Positions 26,456 through 34,561 of a stretch of 64,000 nt of DNA are shown here, one piece after another. The notes under the pieces were generated by a model. The model worked only from the letters and a program-made list of their open reading frames with translations. It ran no database searches and was not told the DNA's origin. This stretch comes from Streptomyces sp. ISL-43 (GTDB taxonomy: Bacteria; Actinomycetota; Actinomycetes; Streptomycetales; Streptomycetaceae). The stretch covers positions 1 to 64,000 of the forward strand of contig NZ_JAGGOT010000012.1 of assembly GCF_018614195.1 (NCBI RefSeq). The letters run 5' to 3'. The position numbers were made by a program, and so were the translations under genes. Positions within the stretch are counted from its first letter, which is position 1. Each line of letters starts with the position of its first letter.

Positions 26456-27505
26456 ATGGACGTGCAGAAGAAGCTCGACGAGATCGTCGCGGCCGTCGGC
26501 AGTGCCCGCTCCATGCCCATGTCGGCCTCGTGCGTGATCAACCGCGCCGAGCTGCTCGCCCAGCTCGAAGAGGTGCGCGGGGCCCTGCCGGGCTCGCTCG
26601 CGCAGGCTCAGGAGCTCATCGGCGGCCGGGAGCAGATGGTCGAGGAGGCCCGCCGCGAGGCGGAGCGGATCATCGAGTCGGCGCACGCCCAGCGCGGTTC
26701 GCTGATCTCCGACACCGAGGTCGCGCGCCGCTCCCAGGACGAGGCGGACCGGATCCTGGGCGAGGCCCGCCGGGAGGCCGAGGAGATCCGGGCCGAGGCC
26801 GACGACTACGTCGACAGCAAGCTCGCGAACTTCGAGGTCGTGCTCACCAAGACCATCGGCTCCGTGGACCGCGGCCGCGAGAAGCTGTTGGGCCGCGGAC
26901 CCGGGCTCGACGAGCAGGGCTATCCCGACGCGGAGGCGCCCGAGCGCAGCCACGACCCGCAGACGCAGCGCGAGCAGGCGGACGCGTACGTGGACACCAA
27001 GCTGGCGACCTTCGAGGCGGTGCTCTCCAAGACCCTGGAGGCCGTCGGGCGGGGCCGGCAGAAGCTCCTCGGCCAGGTGGCCACCGACGACCTCGGCGCG
27101 CACATGGCCGCCCAGGACGCGGCCGGGATCCAGCAGTCGCGCTCGGCGAGCGACGCGGACTTCCTGGCGGGCCTGGCCGAGCCGCAGGCGCCGCTGATCC
27201 CCGCGCAGTCACAGGCGCGGGTCCACGCCCAGCCGCAGCAGGAGCCGGTGTACGACACGTACTCCTACCAGCAGCCCGTCCAGCAGGACGCCTACGGCTA
27301 TCAGGACCCCTACGGGAACTACCAGCAGGTCCAGCAGCCGGACCCCTACGCGGTCTCCTACGAGCAGCAGCCCGACCCGTACGGGGGCTACCAGCAGCCG
27401 CAGCAGGGCACGCAGGAGCAGCAGGCGGCGCTGGACGAGACCAGCTTCTTCGACACGAGCATGATCAACTTGGAGCAGCTGCGCCAGTACGAGCAGGGCC
27501 GCTGA
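26456..27505 (+). CDS. Coiled-coil protein with DivIVA-like architecture and internal duplication
   Basis: 349 residues from ATG 26456. N-terminal part (1-110) is a charged coiled coil (EARREAERIIESAHAQR, then EARREAEEIRAEADDYVDSKLANFE) resembling actinobacterial DivIVA-type or ATP-synthase b-like stalks. A ~33-residue block (YVDSKLANFEVVLTKTIGSVDRGREKLLG) is repeated later as YVDTKLATFEAVLSKTLEAVGRGRQKLLG. The C-terminus (about 235-320) is Gln/Tyr/Pro-rich low complexity. No signal peptide or membrane helix. Conserved position next to DUF177-rpmF-rnc in Streptomyces; function unknown to me, plausibly a cytoskeletal or membrane-associated scaffold. Confidence 0.8.
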   Translation: MDVQKKLDEIVAAVGSARSMPMSASCVINRAELLAQLEEVRGALPGSLAQAQELIGGREQMVEEARREAERIIESAHAQRGSLISDTEVARRSQDEADRILGEARREAEEIRAEADDYVDSKLANFEVVLTKTIGSVDRGREKLLGRGPGLDEQGYPDAEAPERSHDPQTQREQADAYVDTKLATFEAVLSKTLEAVGRGRQKLLGQVATDDLGAHMAAQDAAGIQQSRSASDADFLAGLAEPQAPLIPAQSQARVHAQPQQEPVYDTYSYQQPVQQDAYGYQDPYGNYQQVQQPDPYAVSYEQQPDPYGGYQQPQQGTQEQQAALDETSFFDTSMINLEQLRQYEQGR

Positions 27506-27639
27506 GCGCTCCTCGGGGCCTGGATTGGGCTCAGGGCGAAGCGGCGGGTATCCTGGCTCTTCGGTCGCGCGTATGCACCGCGATCCATGCTGCCCTTGAG
27601 TGGCGGAATTCTTGATCTTCAGCAGTCTCCAGTGATTTT

Positions 27640-28305
27640 GTGAAAGCAGGAACGGCCCTGAATACCCGCCTCGACCACCACAACCCCCTCGTGTTCGACA
27701 CGCACGAGCTGGGTCGGCGTCCTGGTGCCATGCTGCGGCTGTCCCGTGAGATCGCGGCACCGGCGGACCTCGGTCTCGCCGGCGTCATCGGAGTGCCGGA
27801 AGGCAACCGGCTGAACATCAAGCTCCGCCTCGAGTCGGTCATGGAAGGGGTGCTTGTCACAGGCACCGTCCGTGGAATGGCCGCAGGGGAGTGCGTAAGG
27901 TGTCTGGAGGCCGTCGAGAGCGAGCTCAAGGCGGACTTCCAGGAGATGTTCTCGTACCCTGACGCCGACGACCGGATCCGCTCGAAGGCGGAGCCGGCCG
28001 ACGACGCCGAGGACGACGAGGACACGCTCTTTCTCGAGGACGGCTTGTTCGACCTCGAACCCGTGCTGCGCGACGTGGTGGTGCTCGCACTGCCGCTGCA
28101 GCCGGTGTGCCGGGAGGACTGTCTCGGACTGTGCCCCGATTGCGGGCTCAGCCTGAACGACGACCCGGACCACCACCATGACGCCGTCGACATCCGTTGG
28201 GCGGCATTGCAAGGACTCGTCACCGATCAGGGCGTCGAGAAGGACAACATGAGCGGCACTGCGTCTGACGGAGTTCAGAGCGCCGCCGAGAAGCAGGAGA
28301 AGTAG
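27640..28305 (+). CDS. DUF177 (YceD-like) protein
   Basis: 221 residues from GTG 27640. DUF177 signature: [37 protein letters not shown], then an acidic linker and a second metal-type cluster [13 protein letters not shown] near 167-179. Members form an operon with rpmF in most bacteria and are implicated in 23S rRNA/large-subunit biogenesis. Start uncertain: a CTG at 27658 ([13 protein letters not shown]) lies 7 nt after AGGAA and matches where homologues begin. It ends 2 nt before rpmF. Confidence 0.88.
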   Translation: MKAGTALNTRLDHHNPLVFDTHELGRRPGAMLRLSREIAAPADLGLAGVIGVPEGNRLNIKLRLESVMEGVLVTGTVRGMAAGECVRCLEAVESELKADFQEMFSYPDADDRIRSKAEPADDAEDDEDTLFLEDGLFDLEPVLRDVVVLALPLQPVCREDCLGLCPDCGLSLNDDPDHHHDAVDIRWAALQGLVTDQGVEKDNMSGTASDGVQSAAEKQEK

Positions 28306-28307
28306 CC

Positions 28308-28481
28308 GTGGCTGTTCCGAAGCGGAAGATGTCGCGCAGCAACACGCGCCACCGCCGGTCGCAGTGGAAGGCTGCGGTCCCCACCTTGGTTTCGTGTGAG
28401 CGTTGCCAGGAGCCGAAGCTCCAGCACATTGCGTGCCCGAGCTGCGGCACCTACAACAAGCGCCAGGTCCTCGAGGTCTGA
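28308..28481 (+). CDS. rpmF: 50S ribosomal protein L32, zinc-binding form
   Basis: 57 residues from GTG 28308: [20 protein letters not shown], then CERC near residues 30-33 and CPSC near 43-46, a zinc ribbon (C+ form). Preceded by CAGGAGAAG inside the DUF177 end. Middle gene of DUF177-rpmF-rnc. Confidence 0.95.
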   Translation: MAVPKRKMSRSNTRHRRSQWKAAVPTLVSCERCQEPKLQHIACPSCGTYNKRQVLEV

Positions 28482-28500
28482 GCGGCTGGTGAGAGGCGCA

Positions 28501-29280
28501 ATGTCTGAGCTGTCCAACGCTGAGAAGCAGGCAGACAGTAAGAACGCGGCCTCGTCCCACACGCTTCTGGAAGGGCGGCTCGGGTATCACCTCGAGTCCG
28601 CCCTTCTGGTGCGTGCGCTGACCCACCGTTCGTACGCGTACGAGAACGGCGGTCTGCCCACCAACGAGCGGCTGGAGTTCCTCGGGGACTCAGTGCTGGG
28701 CCTGGTGGTCACGGACACGCTGTATACGACCCACCCCGATCTGCCGGAAGGCCAACTGGCCAAACTGCGGGCCGCGGTAGTCAACTCGCGTGCACTTGCG
28801 GAGGTCAGCCGCGGCCTCCAACTCGGCTCCTTCATCCGGCTCGGCCGGGGCGAAGAGGGCACGGGCGGCCGGGACAAGGCGTCCATCCTCGCCGACACCC
28901 TTGAAGCGGTGATCGGCGCGGTCTACCTCGACCAGGGCCTCGACGCGGCCTCGGAGCTGGTTCACCGGCTCTTCGACCCGCTCATCGAGAAGTCCTCGAA
29001 CCTCGGTGCCGGCCTGGACTGGAAGACCAGTCTCCAGGAGCTCACGGCAGCCGAAGGTCTTGGTGTGCCGGAATACCTGGTCACCGAGACCGGTCCGGAC
29101 CACGAGAAGACCTTCACCGCTGCCGCTCGCGTCGGTGGTGTCTCGTACGGCACCGGCACCGGCCGCAGCAAGAAGGAAGCTGAACAGCAGGCGGCGGAGT
29201 CCGCGTGGCGCGGTATCCGTACCGCGGCGGACGAGCGGATCGCGGCGCAGACGCCCGTCGACCCGGCGCCCGGAGCCTGA
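28501..29280 (+). CDS. rnc: Ribonuclease III
   Basis: 259 residues from ATG 28501 ([10 protein letters not shown]) with GAGAGG upstream. RNase III signature [16 protein letters not shown] near residues 53-68 with the catalytic Glu/Asp, second acidic cluster [15 protein letters not shown], and a C-terminal double-stranded-RNA-binding domain ([17 protein letters not shown] ... [18 protein letters not shown]). Processes rRNA precursors and structured mRNAs; in S. coelicolor the orthologue is absB, needed for antibiotic production. Follows rpmF by 19 nt. Confidence 0.96.
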   Translation: MSELSNAEKQADSKNAASSHTLLEGRLGYHLESALLVRALTHRSYAYENGGLPTNERLEFLGDSVLGLVVTDTLYTTHPDLPEGQLAKLRAAVVNSRALAEVSRGLQLGSFIRLGRGEEGTGGRDKASILADTLEAVIGAVYLDQGLDAASELVHRLFDPLIEKSSNLGAGLDWKTSLQELTAAEGLGVPEYLVTETGPDHEKTFTAAARVGGVSYGTGTGRSKKEAEQQAAESAWRGIRTAADERIAAQTPVDPAPGA

Positions 29281-29300
29281 CGCTTTCTTCCGGATTTCAC

Positions 29301-29331
29301 CCGCCCGCCCTCGCACCGCGAGGGCGGGCGG
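29301..29331 (+). terminator. Terminator after rnc
   Basis: 14-bp perfect stem CCGCCCGCCCTCGC/GCGAGGGCGGGCGG with a 3-nt loop followed by ACCCGTTTCC. Confidence 0.8.
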
Positions 29332-29405
29332 ACCCGTTTCCGGACGCCGCCGGGAAGGCCGGTACGCTCGCCGTGAGAGCCACCGCACCCTTCCGGAGGA
29401 AACCC

Positions 29406-30275
29406 GTGCCCGAGCTGCCCGAAGTCGAAGTGGTGCGGCGCGGCCTGGAGCGCTGGGTGGCCGGGCGGACCGTCGAGGCCGTCGAGGTGCTGCATCCGCG
29501 TGCGGTACGCCGCCACGCGGGCGGTGGCGCCGACTTCGCGGCGCGGCTCGCGGGGGAGACCTTCGCGGTGCCCCGGCGCCGCGGGAAGTACCTGTGGCTG
29601 CCGCTGGCGGAGCGGGACCTGTCCGTGCTCGGCCACCTCGGGATGAGCGGGCAGCTGCTCGTGCAGCCCGCGGACGCGCCGGACGAGAAGCACCTGCGCG
29701 TCAGGGTGCGGTTCCAGGACGACGCCGGGACCGAGCTGCGCTTCGTGGACCAGCGGACCTTCGGCGGGCTGTCGCTGCACGAGTGCGTCGCCGACAGCGC
29801 GGACGGGCTGCCCGACGTCATCGCGCACATCGCGCGGGACCCGCTGGACGCGCTCTTCGACGAGGAGGCCTACCACCGGGCGCTGCGCGCCAAGCGCACC
29901 ACGGTGAAGCGGGCGCTGCTCGACCAGTCGCTGATCAGCGGGGTCGGCAACATCTACGCGGACGAGGCGCTGTGGCGCGCCAGATTGCACTACGAGCGCC
30001 CGACGGCCACCCTCACGCGCCCCGTGAGCACCGAGCTCCTCGGCCATGTCCGGGACGTCATGAACGCGGCCCTCGCCGTCGGCGGCACCAGCTTCGACAG
30101 CCTCTACGTGAACGTCAACGGCGAGTCCGGCTACTTCGACCGGTCCCTCGACGCCTACGGGCGCGAGGACGAGCCCTGCCGCCGCTGCGGCACCCCGATA
30201 CGGCGCCGGCCGTGGATGAACCGGTCGAGCTACTTCTGCCCGCGCTGTCAGCGCCGGCCGCGCGAAGCGTCGTAG
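29406..30275 (+). CDS. mutM: Formamidopyrimidine-DNA glycosylase
   Basis: 289 residues from GTG 29406 with CGGAGGAAAC upstream. N-terminal (M)[13 protein letters not shown] provides the catalytic Pro1 and Glu2 after Met removal; Lys of GKYLW and the helix-two-turn-helix [18 protein letters not shown] are present, and the C-terminal zinc finger is CRRCG...CPRCQ. Excises oxidised purines such as 8-oxoG. Its last 28 nt overlap, tail to tail, the HxlR regulator gene. Confidence 0.96.
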   Translation: MPELPEVEVVRRGLERWVAGRTVEAVEVLHPRAVRRHAGGGADFAARLAGETFAVPRRRGKYLWLPLAERDLSVLGHLGMSGQLLVQPADAPDEKHLRVRVRFQDDAGTELRFVDQRTFGGLSLHECVADSADGLPDVIAHIARDPLDALFDEEAYHRALRAKRTTVKRALLDQSLISGVGNIYADEALWRARLHYERPTATLTRPVSTELLGHVRDVMNAALAVGGTSFDSLYVNVNGESGYFDRSLDAYGREDEPCRRCGTPIRRRPWMNRSSYFCPRCQRRPREAS

Positions 30276-30661
30276 ACGGCCCTGGACGAGAGCACCGCCG
30301 GCATCCTGCCTTCGAGCAGCTCGATGAGCGTGATCAGGCGTTCCGCGATCTCGGCGCCCAGGGGGGTCAGCTCGTAGTCGACCCGGGGCGGGTTGGTCGG
30401 CTGGGCCTCGCGCAGGACGAGGCCGTCGCGTTCGAGTGCCTGCAAGGTCTGGGACAGCATCTTCTCGCTGATGCCGTCCACGCGGCGGCGCAGCTCGTTG
30501 AAGCGGCACGGGCTTTCACGCAGGGCGCCCAAGGTGAGGCTGCCCCAGCGACCGGTGACGTGCTCCAGCGTCTCGCGGGACGGACAGTCGCGAGCGAACA
30601 CGTCGAATGATTGATCGGCGGCGCCGTCGTCCTCGGCTTCGCCGCAGGCTGCAGTCTGCAT
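30248..30661 (-). CDS. HxlR-family transcriptional regulator
   Basis: 137 residues. HxlR winged helix with [58 protein letters not shown] Cys in ARDCPS, at the position redox-sensing members (HypR/QorR/YodB) use, suggests thiol-based sensing of quinones or aldehydes. Divergent from a flavodoxin-like oxidoreductase, its probable target. TAGGCT on the minus strand (30668-30673) ends 6 nt before the ATG, so the mRNA may be leaderless. Overlaps the mutM 3' end by 28 nt. Confidence 0.9.
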   Translation of the reverse strand: MQTAACGEAEDDGAADQSFDVFARDCPSRETLEHVTGRWGSLTLGALRESPCRFNELRRRVDGISEKMLSQTLQALERDGLVLREAQPTNPPRVDYELTPLGAEIAERLITLIELLEGRMPAVLSSRAVYDASRGRR

Positions 30662-30752
30662 GGTTTCAGCCTACTCCTACGCAGCGCCAGCCATTCTGCT
30701 TGCGCTTTCCAAAAGTTAGTGGTTGGCTCCTTCTCGTCACATCACGCCGTAC

Positions 30753-30776
30753 AACACCGTGACCCACCACGGTGTT
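30753..30776. promoter_or_regulatory. Inverted repeat upstream of the flavodoxin-like gene, candidate HxlR operator
   Basis: Perfect 9-bp arms AACACCGTG and CACGGTGTT separated by 6 nt, ending 17 nt before the TTG start at 30794 and lying within the divergent promoter region. It could be a repressor site or a leader hairpin. Confidence 0.5.
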
Positions 30777-30793
30777 CTTCGAGGGAGCCCGCC

Positions 30794-31399
30794 TTGTCCG
30801 GTCTTACGTACACCCCTGTTGTCTCGATCGCCTACCACTCCGGCTACGGCCACACCACCGTCATCGCCGAGGCCGTCCGTGCGGGCGCCGTCGACGCCGG
30901 TGCGACGGTTCACCTGATCAAGGTCGACGAGATCGACGACGCGCAGTGGGAGCTTCTGACCGCGTCCGACGCGATCGTCTTCGGCGCCCCCACCTACATG
31001 GGCACCGCCTCGGGCGCCTTCCACGTCTTCGCCGAGGCCACCTCCAAGATCTGGTTCACGGCCGGCTGGCAGGACAAGGTCGCCGCGGGCTTCACCAACT
31101 CCGGTTCCAAGTCCGGCGACAAGGGCAACACCCTCGACTTCTTCCAGACGCTGGCCTCGCAGCACGGCATGAGCTGGGTCAACCTGGGTCTGAAGCCGGG
31201 CTGGAACTCCAGCACCGCTTCCGAGAACGACCTCAACCGCCTCGGCTTCTTCGACGGCGCCGCCGCCCAGTCCAACAGCGACCAGGGTGCCGAGGGCGTC
31301 CACAAGGCCGACATCGCGACCGCCGAGCACCTCGGCCGCCGCGTCACCGAGCAGACCCGCGTCCTCCTCGCCGGCCGCGCCGCCCTGGCCTCCGCCTGA
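30794..31399 (+). CDS. Flavodoxin-like NAD(P)H:quinone oxidoreductase
   Basis: 201 residues from TTG 30794 (LSGLTYTPVVSIAYHSGYGHT) with GAGGGAG 7 nt upstream. Flavodoxin fold of the WrbA/FMN-reductase type: FMN phosphate loop YHSGYGHTTVIAEAV near residues 13-27, FGAPTYMGTASGAFHVFAE, and FTNSGSKSGDKGNTL near 92-106. Expected role: two-electron reduction of quinones or related electrophiles. Divergent pairing with an HxlR regulator is typical for quinone or electrophile detoxification. Confidence 0.88.
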   Translation: MSGLTYTPVVSIAYHSGYGHTTVIAEAVRAGAVDAGATVHLIKVDEIDDAQWELLTASDAIVFGAPTYMGTASGAFHVFAEATSKIWFTAGWQDKVAAGFTNSGSKSGDKGNTLDFFQTLASQHGMSWVNLGLKPGWNSSTASENDLNRLGFFDGAAAQSNSDQGAEGVHKADIATAEHLGRRVTEQTRVLLAGRAALASA

Positions 31400-31420
31400 G
31401 GCACTGCCTGAAGGCAGACA

Positions 31421-31463
31421 GGGACACGGCCGTGCGCGGCAGGAAGGCGCGCGGCCGTGTCCC
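31421..31463. terminator. Terminator between converging genes
   Basis: 12-bp arms GGGACACGGCCG and CGGCCGTGTCCC with a 19-nt loop, placed between the flavodoxin-like and aldo/keto reductase genes; a smaller CTGCC/GGCAG hairpin sits at 31404-31417. Confidence 0.75.
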
Positions 31464-31469
31464 GCGTTC

Positions 31470-32405
31470 TCACGCCGGTCCGTGGTGGGCCGACTCCAGC
31501 AGGGCCAGATCGGCCTGCGACAGCCGGATCGCCGCCGCCGCCACATTGGAGGCGAGGTGGACCGGGTCGCCGGTGCCGGGGATGGCCAGGACGTGCGGCC
31601 CGCGGTGCAGGGTCCACGCCAGCCGGATCTGCGCCGCGCTCGCCCCGTGCGCCCGGGCGACGGCCCGTACCTCCTGCATCTCGTCCGCGTCCGCTCCGTC
31701 CGCTCCGCCCGCTCCGCCCGCCCCCGCCTGCCGGCCCGGGCCGGCGATCGAGTAGAACGGGACGAAGGCGATGCCCTGCTCCCCGCAGGTGCGGACGAAC
31801 TCGTCCTGATCGGGGCGCATGCCGATCCCGTACGGGTTCTGCACGCACACGACGGGCGCGATGGCCCGGGCCTCGGCGAGGTGTCCGGGTGTCACGTTGG
31901 AAATGCCCAGGTGGCGGATGAGCCCGGCCTCGCGCAGTTCGGCCAGCGCGCCGAACCGCTCGGCGATCGAAGCGGTCCCGACCACGCGCAGGTTGACCAC
32001 GTCGAGGTGGTCGCGGCCGAGCTGGCGCAGATTCTCCTCGACCTGGCCGCGCAGCAGACCGGGGGTCGCGTGGGGCAGCCACGCCCCCGACGGGTCGCGG
32101 CCCGGCCCGACCTTCGTCGTGATGACGAGGTCCTTCGGGTACGGGGCCAGGGCGCGGCTGATCAGCTCGTTGGCCGAGCGCAGCGGCGAGAAGTAGAACG
32201 CGGCGGTGTCGATGTGGTTGACGCCGAGCTCGACGGCGCGGCGCAGCACCTCGACCGCCTGGCCGCGCCCGCGCGAAGCGGCGCCGGCCGTGAGCGCTTC
32301 ACCGGTCTGAGGCAGGCGCATCGCGCCGAAGCCCATCCGGTTGATCTCCAGGTCGCCCAGTTTCCAGGTGCCCGACGCCTTCGTGGTGATCGTGTCCGAG
32401 GTCAT
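31470..32405 (-). CDS. Aldo/keto reductase, YdbC/PdxI-like
   Basis: 311 residues, TIM-barrel AKR. Seen: DTAAFYF (catalytic Asp and Tyr) near residue 67, TTKVGPG (Lys) near 97, and the cofactor region AIPGTGDPVHLASN near 277. The position usually occupied by the catalytic His reads VVNLRVV, as I recall in the E. coli YdbC/PdxI subgroup that reduces pyridoxal; the substrate assignment is therefore tentative. A Gly/Ala-rich insert (GGAGGADGADADE) follows the seventh strand. Single gene, converging on the flavodoxin-like gene. Confidence 0.85.
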   Translation of the reverse strand: MTSDTITTKASGTWKLGDLEINRMGFGAMRLPQTGEALTAGAASRGRGQAVEVLRRAVELGVNHIDTAAFYFSPLRSANELISRALAPYPKDLVITTKVGPGRDPSGAWLPHATPGLLRGQVEENLRQLGRDHLDVVNLRVVGTASIAERFGALAELREAGLIRHLGISNVTPGHLAEARAIAPVVCVQNPYGIGMRPDQDEFVRTCGEQGIAFVPFYSIAGPGRQAGAGGAGGADGADADEMQEVRAVARAHGASAAQIRLAWTLHRGPHVLAIPGTGDPVHLASNVAAAAIRLSQADLALLESAHHGPA

Positions 32406-32516
32406 GGAGGCATGATCCGCGCGCCACGGGGGAGAGCGCCATTGATTCAGTCGTGACCGAATCCTCGATGGGCACCTGTGGCGACGGAAGCGGGCCCGCG
32501 AGGGTCCGCAAGACCT

Positions 32517-33386
32517 CTAGAAGCCGAAGTCCTGGGTCCACCACGGGCCGCCGGAGGCGTTGTACACGCCGACGCCCAAGGTGCGGAACTCGCAGTTGAG
32601 GATGTTCGCCTTGTGGCCCGGGCTGTCCATCCAGGCCTTCATGACCGCCTGCGCGTCACCCTGGCCGCGCGCGATGTTCTCGCCGCCCATGCCCGAGAGG
32701 CCGGCCTTGGTGGCCCGGTCCCACGGCGTGTTGCCGTCGGGGTCCGTGTGGTCGAAGAAGCCCCGGACGGCCATGTCCTTGCTGAAGGCTCCGGCCAGCG
32801 CCGCCAGCGGCGGGTTCGCCCGGACCGGACCGCACCCGGCCTGCGCGCGCTCCTGGTTGACCAGGGTGAGTACGGCGGCCTCCTCGGCGGAGTGCCCGGT
32901 GGCGACCGTCGGGGCCGCGGGGGTGGCGGGCTTCGGGGCGGCCGGCTTCGGAGCGGCCGGCTTCGGGGCGGCCGGCTTCGGCGGGGTGGGGGTGGGGCTC
33001 GACTGCGGGGTCTTCGAGGGCTCCGCCGAGGGCGTCGGGGAAGGCGAGGCCGACGGGGAGGGCGAGGCGGAGGGGGACGCCGAAGGGGAGGCCGAGCCGG
33101 AGCCCGGGCCGGCGGAGGCGCGGCCGGAGAGGTTGGCGAGGCCGCCCTGCTGCTCCAGCGAGCGGCCGGGGCTCGGCGAGGCCTGGGCCTTGGCCTCGGT
33201 CTTCGTACCGGAGCCCGCACCCTCGACCCCTACGTAGGGGAAGGAGGAGCCGACCGGGACGACGCCCGTGGTGACGGCCGCGGTGCCGAGGACCACGGCC
33301 ACGCAGGCGCCGAGGAGGCTGCCGCGCACGACGGTGCGGCGCTTCGCGCCGCCGCGGGGTGCGGCTTGGAGTCGGTGGCGTCCCAT
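32517..33386 (-). CDS. Secreted or membrane-anchored CAP/SCP-domain protein
   Basis: 289 residues. Basic N-terminus, hydrophobic helix near 22-41 (signal peptide or anchor), then a long Ser/Pro/Lys-rich wall-spanning linker with repeated PKPAA units, then a CAP domain (about 165-289): LVNQERAQAGCGPVRANPPLAALA, FFDHTDPDGNTPWDRA, GGENIARGQGDAQAVMKAWMDSPGHKANIL, GGPWWTQDFGF. The CAP histidines and glutamate are present. Bacterial CAP proteins are extracellular with poorly known roles. GGAAGG lies upstream. Confidence 0.9.
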   Translation of the reverse strand: MGRHRLQAAPRGGAKRRTVVRGSLLGACVAVVLGTAAVTTGVVPVGSSFPYVGVEGAGSGTKTEAKAQASPSPGRSLEQQGGLANLSGRASAGPGSGSASPSASPSASPSPSASPSPTPSAEPSKTPQSSPTPTPPKPAAPKPAAPKPAAPKPATPAAPTVATGHSAEEAAVLTLVNQERAQAGCGPVRANPPLAALAGAFSKDMAVRGFFDHTDPDGNTPWDRATKAGLSGMGGENIARGQGDAQAVMKAWMDSPGHKANILNCEFRTLGVGVYNASGGPWWTQDFGF

Positions 33387-33424
33387 CTCGGCTTGCCTTC
33401 CTCGCAGTTCAAGATCAACCTTTA

Positions 33425-33442
33425 CTCACCCAAATGGGTGAG
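33425..33442. promoter_or_regulatory. Palindrome between CAP and acylphosphatase genes
   Basis: CTCACCC-AAAT-GGGTGAG, perfect 7-bp arms, 39 nt upstream of the CAP start and about 80 nt upstream of the acylphosphatase ATG. Candidate operator for one or both divergent genes; regulator unknown. Confidence 0.45.
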
Positions 33443-33520
33443 CTCATTGGTGCGCGACTGTACGCCATGGCGCCAGGGGGCGACGTGACCCGAAAACGCT
33501 TGCCCGGTTAGCGTTCCGGC

Positions 33521-33802
33521 ATGAATGAAGATGTCCGGATGACCGCCTGGGTGCGCGGCCGTGTACAGGGAGTGGGCTTCCGCTGGTTCACCAGGGCCAA
33601 TGCTCTGGAGATCGGCGGACTGGCCGGCTTCGCGCTCAACCTCGACGACGGCCGAGTACAGGTGGTGGCCGAAGGTCAACGTGAGAATTGCCACCGGCTC
33701 CTGCAGTGGCTGCACGGAACCGACACGCCCGGGCGGGTGGACGGGGTGACAGAGATCTGGGGAACACCGCGCGGTGGCTACGACGGGTTCGCGATCCGGT
33801 GA
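33521..33802 (+). CDS. Acylphosphatase
   Basis: 93 residues with the family signature [16 protein letters not shown] near residues 14-29 (catalytic Arg) and the catalytic Asn in [17 protein letters not shown]. Hydrolyses acyl phosphates such as carbamoyl phosphate. TAGCGT at 33509-33514 ends 6 nt before the ATG, with GTGACC 18 bp further upstream and no Shine-Dalgarno: a likely leaderless mRNA. Confidence 0.93.
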   Translation: MNEDVRMTAWVRGRVQGVGFRWFTRANALEIGGLAGFALNLDDGRVQVVAEGQRENCHRLLQWLHGTDTPGRVDGVTEIWGTPRGGYDGFAIR

Positions 33803-34159
33803 CCGATCGACTGATCATGCACTGAACAGATCTCCGGATGGTCCGCAGGCGGTCGGATCTGCGCATTCACCGCCGAGGCGTTGCCGACCGGCGCGATCCG
33901 TGGAAGGCTCGGAGACGAGGATGATCTCCACGCCCCTTGCGGGGCCCGGGCTGCCCGCCGATACGGGGCGTGATCGTGTTGACCGTCAAACTTTTTGGTG
34001 AGACGCTGGAAGCCCCGCGCACCTGAGCTGTTTGGCAGTGGTGGCAGTAGCCATAGAACGCGCGCAGTGACTGACTGTCGCTGCCGGACATCCGCGGGTG
34101 CGATTCCCTCACGACCCACACCGCTTCGGTCGGTCACTCAGTGTGGAGGACCATCCATC
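33803..34159 (+). other. Intergenic region upstream of the small coiled-coil gene, no gene recognised
   Basis: No frame here shows the G/C third-position pattern on either strand. Local AT-richer patches at 33970-34005 (TTGACC at 33979-33984) and 34025-34060 are promoter-like, but I cannot pair a -35 with a good -10. The long spacing suggests a leader of 100 nt or more before the gene at 34160. Confidence 0.4.
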
Positions 34160-34375
34160 ATGGCAAAGGCGCTTCTCGGTTACGTCGGCGGTTCCGACCC
34201 GCGACTCCTCGCCGAGATGCGACGGCTTCAGCAGCGCGTCCAGGACCTCGAGTCCGAGCTCGGACGAATCCAGTCCGAGAACGACGCACTGAACGCGGCC
34301 GCCGCACAGCACGGAGACTCGTTGCTTGACGGCATCGACCTCGACGTACCCCAGGCGGAGCCTGCGCTCACCTGA
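34160..34375 (+). CDS. Small coiled-coil protein of unknown function
   Basis: 71 residues from ATG 34160, with GGAGGA upstream. N-terminal MAKALLGYVGGSDPRLLAEM, then a heptad pattern (MRRLQQRVQDLESELGRIQSENDAL), ending in an acidic tail DGIDLDVPQAEPALT. No cysteines or membrane segment. I recall close homologues throughout Streptomyces but no function. A strong terminator follows, so it is a one-gene unit separate from smc. Confidence 0.82.
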   Translation: MAKALLGYVGGSDPRLLAEMRRLQQRVQDLESELGRIQSENDALNAAAAQHGDSLLDGIDLDVPQAEPALT

Positions 34376-34416
34376 TCCGCGCTCCCTCGTCGCTCGATAA
34401 CCCCAGCATGATCTGC

Positions 34417-34438
34417 AAGGGACGCTTCGGCGTCCCTT
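34417..34438 (+). terminator. Intrinsic terminator with U-rich tail
   Basis: AAGGGACGC-TTCG-GCGTCCCTT, a perfect 9-bp stem with a UUCG tetraloop followed by CTTTCTTTCCC: the most canonical rho-independent terminator in the window. Confidence 0.92.
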
Positions 34439-34561
34439 CTTTCTTTCCCGCACGTGGGCGCCGGGCGGCGTTGCGCCAGGTGGGGGGCCGGTTCCTTTAA
34501 CGTCTGATGTGCCCTGCACCTTCATGGGTGAAACCGAACGTGAAAGGTAGAGTCCGGCGGC

